Source: Candidatus Omnitrophota bacterium
GTDB lineage: Bacteria > Omnitrophota > Gorgyraeia > Duberdicusellales > 4484-171
Direction of reading: 5' to 3'
Assembly: GCA_024542985.1 (NCBI GenBank)
Contig: JAMXCX010000009.1
Location: forward strand, 1 to 43,112
Length of the DNA stretch: 43,112 nt
Part shown: piece by piece, positions 9,224-16,865 of the stretch
Layout: the number at the start of each line of letters is the position of its first letter
Position numbering within the stretch: position 1 is the stretch's first letter
Position numbers and translations under genes: made by a program
Notes under the pieces: generated by a model
Seen by the model: the letters and a program-made list of their open reading frames with translations, nothing else
Database searches by the model: none
What the model was told of the DNA's origin: nothing

Positions 9224-9889
9224 ATGTATATTGTAATAGCCGGGGCAGGAAGATTGGGTCTTATTTTGGCCAAAAAATTAAGAGAAGATGACCATCAGGT
9301 TTGCCTCATTGATAAAAACGAAAGTTTATGCAACAAACTTGCCGGAGAACTAAAAAGCATTATGATTATCTGCGGTGATGCCACCTATCCGGACATTCTG
9401 AAAGAAGCAAAAATTGAAAAAGCTAATGTTTGTGTCAGCGCGGCTTCTCACGATGAGGACAATATAATCATTTGTTATTTAGCCAAAGAACTGTTTGGAG
9501 TACAAAGAACAGTAGCAAGAGTCAATGACCCCAAACATACCCCTCTTTATAAGTACATGGAAGTTGATAATCCTGTAGACTCTACATCTATAATCGCCCG
9601 CATTGTCGAAGAGGAAGCATCATTTACAGATGTTATGAGCCTTTTAAGCATAAAAAAGGGGAGACTTTCTATAGTGCGGGTAGATATCCCCGAAAATTCC
9701 CCGGTAGCAAACAAGCCTTTAAAAGATATTGTTTTACCGCACAATTCCGTTCTTGTTTCTATCTTAAGAGGCCCGGATATAATTATTCCTTACGGGTCAA
9801 CAGTAATATTGCCCGGGGATGAAGTGATTGCTGCTACACTGATTGATGCCGAGAAAGATTTACTTAAGTCTCTTATCGGGAAGATATAA
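9224..9889 (+). CDS. trkA: Trk/Ktr potassium uptake regulatory protein TrkA
   Basis: This is the cytoplasmic regulatory subunit of a potassium transporter. The 221 residues contain an RCK N-lobe (IAGAGRLGLILAKKL, then CLIDKNE) and a TrkA_C domain from about residue 140 (LSIVRVDIPENSPVANKPLKDIVLPHNSVLVSILR, ending with PGDEVIAATL). The length is that of a one-unit TrkA/KtrA rather than the doubled E. coli form. It lies upstream of trkH, which encodes the matching membrane subunit, with a tiny membrane ORF in between. Confidence 0.94.
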   Translation: MYIVIAGAGRLGLILAKKLREDDHQVCLIDKNESLCNKLAGELKSIMIICGDATYPDILKEAKIEKANVCVSAASHDEDNIIICYLAKELFGVQRTVARVNDPKHTPLYKYMEVDNPVDSTSIIARIVEEEASFTDVMSLLSIKKGRLSIVRVDIPENSPVANKPLKDIVLPHNSVLVSILRGPDIIIPYGSTVILPGDEVIAATLIDAEKDLLKSLIGKI

Positions 9890-9930
9890 TCCTGTAATTT
9901 AATAAGAGGATAAATAATAGATATAAATGC

Positions 9931-10017
9931 ATGAGAACAATAATCGGTATCATAATTGAGGTTCTTTTTTGTCTTTTTATAATTGCCGCAGGTTACGGAT
10001 TTTCTTTAGTGTTCTAA
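9931..10017 (+). CDS. Possible 28-residue single-span membrane peptide between trkA and trkH
   Basis: This ORF is too short for the ORF track. It reads MRTIIGIIIEVLFCLFIIAAGY and ends GFSLVF; apart from one Arg at residue 3 and one Glu at residue 10 it is uncharged and hydrophobic, enough for one membrane span. It fills most of the gap between trkA and trkH on the same strand. A purine-rich AAGAGGA lies about 21 bases upstream, too far to be a good ribosome binding site, and that weakens the call. Small single-span peptides are known partners of potassium systems (KdpF of the Kdp pump), so a stabilising role for Trk is conceivable, but this is inference. Confidence 0.4.
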   Translation: MRTIIGIIIEVLFCLFIIAAGYGFSLVF

Positions 10018-10077
10018 AAATTCACTCATATTATCAAATGATGCTTTCGCTTATTAAATCATCTGCCGGATAAAGAC

Positions 10078-11562
10078 ATGATTATTTCTCCCGATAGGAA
10101 AGATTTTTCTACATTTTTTAATGTTTTAGGAAGGCTAATTCTAGGTTTAAGCTTTTTTATGCTAATTCCTCTTCTAGTCGCTGTTGTAAAAAAAGAAATT
10201 TCTCCTTTTTTTGATTTTCTTATAGGGTTTTCTATAACTGCTTCTTTAGGCCTCTTGCTTTTGATTATCTTTCCTGTAAAAAAAGAGATTGGTTGGGTAC
10301 ATGCCTTTTTTACTGTTAGTGTCGGTTGGCTTGCCTTTTCTCTATTAGGAGCAATCCCCTTGTATCTTTCTTCTCATTTTTTATCTTTTATAGATGCTTG
10401 GTTTGAGGCGATGAGCGGATTCTCCACTACCGGCCTCGTTCTCATACAGGATTTAGATCACCTTTCCTTTGCCCATAACATGTGGAGGCATCTTACTATG
10501 TTTATTGGCGGCCAAGGAATTATATTAGCAAGCCTGTCAATATTAACTAGGGTTCGTTCTGTCGCCTTAGGATTTTATATCGGGGAAGCAAGGCAAGAGA
10601 AAATATTGCCGAATGTGATTGACACAGCGAGGTTTATATGGAAGGTGAGTTTTATCTATTTAATATTAGGAGTGAGCACATTCTTTGTGATTCTTAACAA
10701 TCAAGGTATGCCTTTAATAAAGTCTTTGTTCCATTCTCTTTGGCTATTTTTCGCTTCTTTTGATACCGGTGGTTTCACACCGCAAGCTCAAAATATAGCT
10801 TATTATCACTCTTTTCATCTGGAGACAGCTACAATCGTTTTTATGATTCTGGGGGCGGTAAATTTTAATTTACATTTTTGGATTTGGAATAAGAGCAAAA
10901 AAGAGATTTTTAAAAACTTTGAGATAAGAACATTTTTGTTTACTCTCTTTTTTCTTACCTTTCTTTTTTATTTTTCTTATAGAGCTATGGCTAGCAATAT
11001 TATTTTCCGGAAAGGTTTCTATCAGCTGGTTTCGGCACATACCGGCTGTGGGTTTACTAACTTATCAGGAGGAGAAATAAATGGTTTTCCAACCCTGGCA
11101 TTATTTTCTATAATTTTTGCTATGATGATTGGCGGAGGGGTGTGTTCCACAACGGGCGGAATAAAGCTAATGCGTTTAGGGATTATTTTTAAGACTATTT
11201 TTATGGAGATTAAACGCTGGATGATGCCTCTTAAATCTGTGTATAAAGATAGATTTCACCATCTTCAAGATTTAATCCTCACGGATAAGAGGATAAAAGA
11301 AGCTTATTTATTCTTTACAATATTTATATTCACCTACATAGGCGGAGCAATAGTGGCTATTATGTTGGGATATCCGGCCTCACTGGCTTTATTTGAGTCT
11401 GTTTCAGCAACGGCAAATGTAGGTTTATCCGTTGGCTTAACCACTCCCGGCATGCCTTTGATTTTGAAGTTAGTTTATATTTTTCAAATGTGGGCAGGAA
11501 GATTGGAGTTTATTTCGATATTTGTTTCTTTGGGTTTTATTTTATCATTATTTAAAAAATGA
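10078..11562 (+). CDS. trkH: Trk/Ktr potassium uptake membrane subunit TrkH
   Basis: This is the potassium-translocating subunit in the inner membrane. The 494 residues contain around ten or more hydrophobic segments arranged as four repeated M1-P-M2 units. The selectivity-loop sequences are visible in order: MSGFSTTGLV, ASFDTGGFTP, AHTGCGFTNLSGG and SATANVGLSVG. The glycine-rich GGGVCSTTGGIKLMR stretch after the third loop is typical of the family. It works with the TrkA proteins upstream. No good Shine-Dalgarno sequence is seen before the ATG. Its end overlaps the next gene by 4 bases. Confidence 0.96.
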   Translation: MIISPDRKDFSTFFNVLGRLILGLSFFMLIPLLVAVVKKEISPFFDFLIGFSITASLGLLLLIIFPVKKEIGWVHAFFTVSVGWLAFSLLGAIPLYLSSHFLSFIDAWFEAMSGFSTTGLVLIQDLDHLSFAHNMWRHLTMFIGGQGIILASLSILTRVRSVALGFYIGEARQEKILPNVIDTARFIWKVSFIYLILGVSTFFVILNNQGMPLIKSLFHSLWLFFASFDTGGFTPQAQNIAYYHSFHLETATIVFMILGAVNFNLHFWIWNKSKKEIFKNFEIRTFLFTLFFLTFLFYFSYRAMASNIIFRKGFYQLVSAHTGCGFTNLSGGEINGFPTLALFSIIFAMMIGGGVCSTTGGIKLMRLGIIFKTIFMEIKRWMMPLKSVYKDRFHHLQDLILTDKRIKEAYLFFTIFIFTYIGGAIVAIMLGYPASLALFESVSATANVGLSVGLTTPGMPLILKLVYIFQMWAGRLEFISIFVSLGFILSLFKK

Positions 11563-12101
11563 ATATATATTCGGCAAATTACAGGTTAAAAACCGTAAGA
11601 TACAGACAGATAAAAATTCTTTTTGTTTTTAGCATTTTCATTTTAAACGTGACCTATGTATTTGGGCAGAGCTCATCGATAAAAGAAATACTTAAAAATC
11701 CGAACTTATTCAATGGCAAGACAGTAGAAATCCAGGGAGAAGTTATAGGTGAGCCTTTAAAGGATGCCGATACCCAAGGAATATGGATAAATATAACATT
11801 CCAAGGCAGCAATATAGGAATTTTTTGTTCCCATGAGGAGGCTATTGTTCAGATAAGTCATTGGGGTAGTTATAAAGAAAAAGGAGACCAATTAAAGATA
11901 AGAGGTGTTTTTTATAAGGATTGTCCCGAACACCAGATAAGCGGAGTGCACTTAAAAAGTTTAGAAGTTATGCAAGAGGGAGAAGCCAGAGAAATCCCAG
12001 TATCTCTTCGTAAGAAAAAACTGGCAATCGGGCTTTTTGCAATCTGTTTGACAATAGGCGTTATTTATTCTATAAAGAGAAAATATGCAAGAAAGACTTA
12101 A
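11559..12101 (+). CDS. Membrane-anchored OB-fold-like protein of unknown function
   Basis: No named family could be assigned with confidence. The 180 residues begin with a hydrophobic segment at about 18-36 (IKILFVFSIFILNVTYVFG) that looks like a signal peptide or anchor. A beta-rich domain follows that resembles a nucleic-acid or ligand-binding OB fold (NGKTVEIQGEVIGEP, then GDQLKIRGVFYKDC), and the protein ends with a membrane segment KKLAIGLFAICLTIGVIY and a basic tail. The middle domain would therefore lie outside the cytoplasm. It overlaps trkH by 4 bases and pheS by 17 bases, so it is translated between a potassium channel and a synthetase gene. A CcmE-like or periplasmic OB role is possible but not shown. 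Confidence 0.75.
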   Translation: MNIYSANYRLKTVRYRQIKILFVFSIFILNVTYVFGQSSSIKEILKNPNLFNGKTVEIQGEVIGEPLKDADTQGIWINITFQGSNIGIFCSHEEAIVQISHWGSYKEKGDQLKIRGVFYKDCPEHQISGVHLKSLEVMQEGEAREIPVSLRKKKLAIGLFAICLTIGVIYSIKRKYARKT

Positions 12102-13122
12102 CCAATTACAAGAGGAATTTAAAAAGGATCTTCAAGGCTCAAAAACCACAAAGGAGCTGAAGAATTTGAAAATTAAGTATTTAGGCCGAAAGTCTACACT
12201 TACTCAGCTTTTTGCTCAGATTCCAGCCTTGCCTAATGACCAAAAAGGCCTTTGGGGAAAAAAACTGAATTTATTTAAAGTAAAGATAAATTTGGCCTTG
12301 GAAAATAATGTAAAAATAGAAGACAGGGAAGAAGAAAGCCTGGATTTAACTTTTCCTTCTGCTTCTTGCCAAGAAGGTTCCCGGCATATTTTAACCACAG
12401 TCAATGAGAAGATTTGTTCTATTTTTGAAAGGTTGGGTTTTGCTGTTATTGAAGGAAGCGAAATCGAGGATGAATGGCACAATTTCGAAGCCCTGAATAT
12501 TCCCCTAGAACACCCCTCAAGAGATTCCTTTGATACTTTTTATTTAGATTTGCCCGCAAAGGATAAGGGGAAGTATCTTTTGCGAAGTCATACTTCACCT
12601 TCTCAAATACGAATCATGAAAAAAACTAAACCGCCCTTGGCAGTGATTTCACCCGGCAGAGTTTACAGGCCTGATGAAGTTGATGCGACGCATTCTTTTA
12701 TGTTTCATCAAATAGAAGGCTTTGTAGTGGGTGAGGCGATAAATTTTGCCCATTTAAAAGGAACACTTCTCTATTTCGCTCAAGAGTTCTTTTCTTGTGA
12801 TGTTGAGTTGCGTTTCCGTCCTCACTTTTTTCCTTTTACCGAGCCTTCAGCGGAGGTAGATATGTCATGCATTATGTGTAAGGGCAAGAAAAATAAGGAG
12901 ACAAAATGCAGTATATGTAAAAATAAGGGGTGGCTTGAGGTTTTGGGATGCGGGATGATTCACCCTAATGTTTTAGAAGCTTGTGGGATAAACGCGAAAA
13001 AATACCAGGGATTTGCCTTTGGAATGGGCGTAGAAAGAATAGTCATGCTTAAATACAGCATAGATGATATCAGGCTTTTCTACGAGAATGATATTAGATT
13101 TTTAAAACAATTTTCTATATAA
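12085..13122 (+). CDS. pheS: Phenylalanine-tRNA ligase alpha subunit
   Basis: This is the catalytic subunit of the alpha2-beta2 enzyme that charges tRNA-Phe. The 345 residues begin with a helical coiled-coil arm (about 1-90), followed by the class II core with HPSRDSFDTFYL, RSHTSPSQIR, the motif 2 region FRPHFFPFTEPSAEVD and the motif 3 region GFAFGMGVERIVML. Two CxxC pairs (CIMCKGKKNKETKCSICK) precede WLEVLGCGMIHPNVL; this cysteine insert is known in many bacterial PheS proteins and may bind zinc. pheT follows after 3 bases. Confidence 0.97.
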   Translation: MQERLNQLQEEFKKDLQGSKTTKELKNLKIKYLGRKSTLTQLFAQIPALPNDQKGLWGKKLNLFKVKINLALENNVKIEDREEESLDLTFPSASCQEGSRHILTTVNEKICSIFERLGFAVIEGSEIEDEWHNFEALNIPLEHPSRDSFDTFYLDLPAKDKGKYLLRSHTSPSQIRIMKKTKPPLAVISPGRVYRPDEVDATHSFMFHQIEGFVVGEAINFAHLKGTLLYFAQEFFSCDVELRFRPHFFPFTEPSAEVDMSCIMCKGKKNKETKCSICKNKGWLEVLGCGMIHPNVLEACGINAKKYQGFAFGMGVERIVMLKYSIDDIRLFYENDIRFLKQFSI

Positions 13123-13125
13123 GAT

Positions 13126-15162
13126 ATGAAATTTAGTTTAAATTTTCTTAAAGAGTTTTTAGATGTTAATGTTTCGGCTAAAGAGTTAGCAAAGCTTCTT
13201 ACCATGGCCGGTATGGAAGTAGAGCAGTTGGAAAGAATAGGCAGAGACTGGGTTTTTGATGTTGAGGTTACAACAAATAGATATGATTGGCTTTCGATTC
13301 TGGGAATAGCCAGGGAGGCGGCAGTAGTTTTAGGCAGAAAAATAAAAATCACATATCCTGTTTTTGTTAAAGAGTCGAGCCTTAAAGAACGAAATATCAT
13401 AATAGAGAAAAACCAAGATTGCCCGTATTATATCGGTAGAATTATAAAGAATGTACGAGCAGGGAGCCAGGTTAATTGGTTAAAAGAACGAGTCATGAAT
13501 TGCGGAATAACATCTGTTGATGCCATTGTTGATGTCACCAATTATTGCATGCTTAAATGGGGCAACCCTCTTCATGTATTTGATAATGACAAAATAGAGG
13601 GAAATGTCTATGTGCGCAGGGCCAGGAGCCAAGAACAGTTTATGGGTATTGACGGTAAACAGAGGTGCTTAGGAAAAAATAATTTAGTTATTGCTGACGA
13701 TAAAAAGATTATTGCTTTAGCTGGAATAATGGGAGCCAAAAATACGGAGGTAGACAATAATACAAAAAATATTTTTCTAGAGGGAGCTGTATTTTCGCCG
13801 CTTACTGTTCGCCGCTCTAGAAGAGCTATAGGCCTTGACACAGAATCTTCTTATCGTTTTGAAAGAAGAGTTTCCGGAGTTTTTCTGGAATATGCCTCTT
13901 TAGAAGCAGCTACACTAATAAGAAAATTATCCGGTGGAGTTTCTGGAGGGTGCCGGAAGGCAGGGCATAAGCCTAAGGAGCAGTGCAAAAGGATAGTAAT
14001 AAGCTTCTGTGATTTGGATAGTTATTTAGGCACTGCTATCCCCAAAATGGATGTAAAGAAAATACTTACCAATCTCGGCTTTAGTATCCATAACACAGCT
14101 AAGGATAAAATAACGGTCTTAGCCCCGATTTTACGGTTTGATGTAAAAAGAGAAATTGATGTTTACGAAGAAATCGCCCGGGTTTACGGTTATGATAAAA
14201 TATCGCCGCAAATCCCGTTTTTAACTGCTTGCTCCAATACAAATTTGCTTAAGTTTAGTAAGCACAATAACTATAACTTTAAAAATCAGGTAAGAAAGTA
14301 TATAGCTTTGTTAGGATTTCGAGAAATAATAACTCACAGTATAGAGAATCAAAAAGAGTTACGAGATCTGGATGATAAAGAAGTCGTATTGATTGTCAAC
14401 CCTTTGCGTAAACAAGAAGATTCTATGCGTACTACTTTGCTTTCCGGGATGGCTAAAGCTATGCGTCATAATTTAAATCGGAGTGTGAGTTTTTTACGCT
14501 TTTTTGAAGTCGCTAATATATATTATAAGGAAGCTAAAGGCTTTTGTGAAATCCCGGTTCTATCTTTAGGTATTAGCGGCAAATTAGAAGGGTTCTTTTA
14601 TTTAAAAGGAGCGATAGAAGAGTTATTTAATTATGTAAACCCAGTTAGATGTTTACTGTCTAACGGGGTAAAGGCCGCGGGGCTTAGCTTTGAAGAAAAA
14701 AGCGTAAAAAATTTTACCAATTCTTTGGCAATTACGGTTAATAACAAAATGGTAGGATTCTTGGGCAAATTGGATCGAAAGAAAAAAGAAAATCTAGGGT
14801 TAAAAGAAAATGTTTATTTTGCTCAGGTTAACTTATCGCTCATAGAAGATAAATCAGGAGAAAACAAATATAAACCTTTTAGTATATATCCGGCAGTTTA
14901 CAGGGATGTGAGTATTTCTTTAAGCAAAGGCGTAAAATTTAAGACAATTGAAAAAATAATTAATGAAGAATGCAGATACTTAAGTAACTTGCGCATTCTG
15001 GATACTTATAAAGGAAAAGATGTTCCTTCGGACGTGTCTGTTTTTACTTTAAGAGTTTTTTATCAATCTCCAAAAAAAACCCTAACTTCCAGTGAGGTTG
15101 ATTCTATTCATGAGCGGATACGCAATAGGCTTAGTCAGCAAGAAGGCATAAAATTGCGATAA
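13126..15162 (+). CDS. pheT: Phenylalanine-tRNA ligase beta subunit lacking the EMAP-like OB domain
   Basis: This is the editing and tRNA-binding subunit of PheRS. At 678 residues it is about 110 shorter than the usual ~790. The first residues (MKFSLNFLKEFLDVNVSAKELAKLLTMAG) are followed directly by EVEQLERIGRDWVFDVEVTTNRYD, so the EMAP/tRNA_bind OB domain normally inserted at about residues 40-150 is missing. The B3/B4 editing region (AIVDVTNYCMLKWGNPLHVFD), the B5 domain, the catalytic-like core and the C-terminal FDX-ACB anticodon domain (from about residue 585) are all present. The reading frame is intact, so this is a natural short form and not a frameshift. Confidence 0.96.
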   Translation: MKFSLNFLKEFLDVNVSAKELAKLLTMAGMEVEQLERIGRDWVFDVEVTTNRYDWLSILGIAREAAVVLGRKIKITYPVFVKESSLKERNIIIEKNQDCPYYIGRIIKNVRAGSQVNWLKERVMNCGITSVDAIVDVTNYCMLKWGNPLHVFDNDKIEGNVYVRRARSQEQFMGIDGKQRCLGKNNLVIADDKKIIALAGIMGAKNTEVDNNTKNIFLEGAVFSPLTVRRSRRAIGLDTESSYRFERRVSGVFLEYASLEAATLIRKLSGGVSGGCRKAGHKPKEQCKRIVISFCDLDSYLGTAIPKMDVKKILTNLGFSIHNTAKDKITVLAPILRFDVKREIDVYEEIARVYGYDKISPQIPFLTACSNTNLLKFSKHNNYNFKNQVRKYIALLGFREIITHSIENQKELRDLDDKEVVLIVNPLRKQEDSMRTTLLSGMAKAMRHNLNRSVSFLRFFEVANIYYKEAKGFCEIPVLSLGISGKLEGFFYLKGAIEELFNYVNPVRCLLSNGVKAAGLSFEEKSVKNFTNSLAITVNNKMVGFLGKLDRKKKENLGLKENVYFAQVNLSLIEDKSGENKYKPFSIYPAVYRDVSISLSKGVKFKTIEKIINEECRYLSNLRILDTYKGKDVPSDVSVFTLRVFYQSPKKTLTSSEVDSIHERIRNRLSQQEGIKLR

Positions 15163-15204
15163 GCGTTTTTGCGTTGAATAAAATTCTTCCAAAAGATATC
15201 TTTC

Positions 15205-15233
15205 TTGAAATAAAAATCGGTAAATGTTATAAT
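15205..15233 (+). promoter_or_regulatory. Near-consensus sigma-70 promoter of the 6S-like RNA
   Basis: TTGAAA and a perfect TATAAT are separated by exactly 17 bases. Transcription would start near 15240. This is the best promoter match in the window and fits a strongly made non-coding RNA. Confidence 0.8.
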
Positions 15234-15239
15234 AATGCT

Positions 15240-15405
15240 GAAAAGAACCCTGCCTGTCTCGTTCGCAGGTAAGAACGCTAAGCCAACACTCTTTTTAAGG
15301 GAGCCAAATTTTCCAAACTGCTGTGGCAGCAAGGATGAGGTGCCCACTTGTATGAGCAAAGGACTTAAAGCGGTCTGCTTGTAACGGATAAAGGTGGGGT
15401 TTTTA
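15240..15405 (+). ncRNA. ssrS: Probable 6S RNA (RNA polymerase regulator)
   Basis: The transcript predicted from the promoter at 15205-15233 to the T-run at 15400-15404 is about 165 bases, the size of 6S RNA, and has no ORF. It folds by eye as a long rod with internal loops. The ends pair (ACCCTGCCT at 15247 with AGGTGGGGT at 15392), then CGTT with AACG, GCAG with CTGC, GCTAAGCC with GGACTTAAAGC, AAGG with CCACTT, and a terminal hairpin CTGC-TGTG-GCAG. The GTTCGCA segment near the 5' side resembles the same region of E. coli 6S RNA. The next gene is rarA; in Bacillus the 6S-1 gene also lies close to rarA. No SRP-type GGAAG/AGCA tetraloop region is seen. A covariance-model search would settle it. 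Confidence 0.65.
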
Positions 15406-15422
15406 TTAAAATCAGGAATAAA

Positions 15423-15501
15423 AAATCAAATATCAAAAAAAACCAAAATTAAAAATTTGAAATAAATATTTTTGATAATCTTGGATTTTGATATTTAATT
15501 T
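15423..15501 (+). repeat. AT-rich imperfect inverted repeat upstream of rarA
   Basis: AAATCAAATATCAAAA at 15423-15438 and TTTTGATATTTAATTT at 15486-15501 are complementary at 15 of 16 positions, and the sequence between them is a further imperfect palindrome. It occupies the spacer between the 6S-like RNA and rarA and holds no gene. Similar AT-rich spacers lie before gatB and between the NIF3-like gene and dnaG. Confidence 0.6.
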
Positions 15502-15520
15502 TAATAGTTGATTCTATAAG

Positions 15521-16765
15521 ATGAAAGAAAACGGTATTCCGTTAGCAGCTAAATTAAGGCCTCAAAACTTAGAGGAGTTTGTCGGCCAGGGGCACATCTT
15601 AGGAGAGGGGCGCTTGTTAAAAAGAGCTATTATTTCTAAGAGGATGTCTTCTTTGATCCTTTGGGGGCCGGCAGGGTGTGGCAAGACAAGTTTAGGCTTT
15701 ATAGTAGCTAAAGAATTAAATGCCGATTTTGAATACTTAAATGCAGCATTTTCTTCTGTAAGTGTAGTAAAGAAGATAATAGAAAAAGCAAGAAGCAGGG
15801 TGCAGAAAGAAGGGAGAAAAACTATTGTTTTTCTTGATGAGATTCATAGATTTAATAAGCTTCAGCAAGAGTCATTAGTGCCTGATACTGAAACAGGGAA
15901 TATAATTTTAATCGGAACTACTATATATAACCCGTATTATTACCTTATTCCTTCACTTCTTTCCCGCTCAATAGTGGCTCAATTTAGACCTTTATCTAAA
16001 GAAGATATAATTGTTATTTTAAAGAAAGCTCTTAAAAATAAAGATAAAGGCCTGGGTAACTTAGGTGTTCAGATTACCAATAAAGCCTTAGAATATATTG
16101 CAATTTCTTGTGCCGGGGATGCAAGAGGGGCTCTGGCGGCTTTGGAAATTGGTTCTTTTAGTACTCGCGCTTCCGGCGACGGAAAAATTATGTTTGATTT
16201 AGAGGTAGCAAAAGAGAGTATCCAAAAAAGAAGTTTTTATGATAAAAAAAATACTTATCATTACGATACAATTTCAGCTTTTATAAAATCAATAAGAGGA
16301 AGTAATGTGGATAGTGCTTTATATTGGTTAGCAAAGATGCTTAAAGGAGGCGAAGACGCAAGATTTATTGCCCGCAGGCTGGTTATCTTGGCCTCAGAAG
16401 ATATTGGAAATGCTAATCCTTTTGCCTTGGTTTTGGCAACCAGCTGTTTTAAAGCCGTAGAATTTGTGGGAATGCCGGAAGCAAATTTGACCTTGGCCCA
16501 AACTGCCATTTATCTTGCTTCCAGTCCCAAATCAAACTCTGCTTACTTAGCTATTAATGCTGCTTCTCGATACCTAGAGCAAGAAGAGACTAAGGAAGTA
16601 CCAACTCATTTGAAGAATCATTCCAAAGATTATAAATATCCGCATAGTTTTGGCGGATACGTAGAGCAGGACTACGGGATAAATAGAAAATACTATTTTC
16701 CTAAAGCGATAGGTGAAGAGAAAAAAATTAAAGATTTTTTAGATAGTTTAAAAAGAGTAAGCTGA
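15521..16765 (+). CDS. rarA: Replication-associated recombination protein RarA (MgsA), AAA+ ATPase
   Basis: This is an AAA+ ATPase related to clamp loaders that acts at stalled replication forks. The 414 residues begin LAAKLRPQNLEEFVGQGHILGEG, then Walker A GPAGCGKT near residue 50, Walker B FLDEIHRF near 108, and the sensor region NIILIGTT followed by LLSRS. The C-terminal half has the RarA/MgsA tetramerisation domain (YDTISAFIKSIRGSNVDSALYWLAKML, ARRLVILASEDIGNANP, and the C-terminal YKYPHSFGGYVEQDY). No strong Shine-Dalgarno sequence precedes the ATG. It lies downstream of the 6S-like RNA. Confidence 0.95.
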   Translation: MKENGIPLAAKLRPQNLEEFVGQGHILGEGRLLKRAIISKRMSSLILWGPAGCGKTSLGFIVAKELNADFEYLNAAFSSVSVVKKIIEKARSRVQKEGRKTIVFLDEIHRFNKLQQESLVPDTETGNIILIGTTIYNPYYYLIPSLLSRSIVAQFRPLSKEDIIVILKKALKNKDKGLGNLGVQITNKALEYIAISCAGDARGALAALEIGSFSTRASGDGKIMFDLEVAKESIQKRSFYDKKNTYHYDTISAFIKSIRGSNVDSALYWLAKMLKGGEDARFIARRLVILASEDIGNANPFALVLATSCFKAVEFVGMPEANLTLAQTAIYLASSPKSNSAYLAINAASRYLEQEETKEVPTHLKNHSKDYKYPHSFGGYVEQDYGINRKYYFPKAIGEEKKIKDFLDSLKRVS

Positions 16766-16865
16766 ATAGTTTATTCTCTGGTTAGGTTTTTCTTGTTTTT
16801 TCCTGAAGTTATGATAGATTTTTACTGTAGAGAGTCAAGTTAGACCAAAAGGAACGCCTAAATAA

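Noticed and set aside
9181-9237. 18-codon ORF between the two trkA genes
   Set aside because: Very short, charged, overlaps the next start and has no support.
13126-15162. Frameshift or deletion artefact causing short PheT
   Set aside because: The frame is continuous, the junction falls exactly at the domain boundary, and all later domains are intact.
15240-15405. SRP RNA, tmRNA or RNase P RNA instead of 6S
   Set aside because: The SRP GGAAG/AGCA core, a tmRNA tRNA-like end with peptide tag, and RNase P conserved cores were not found.
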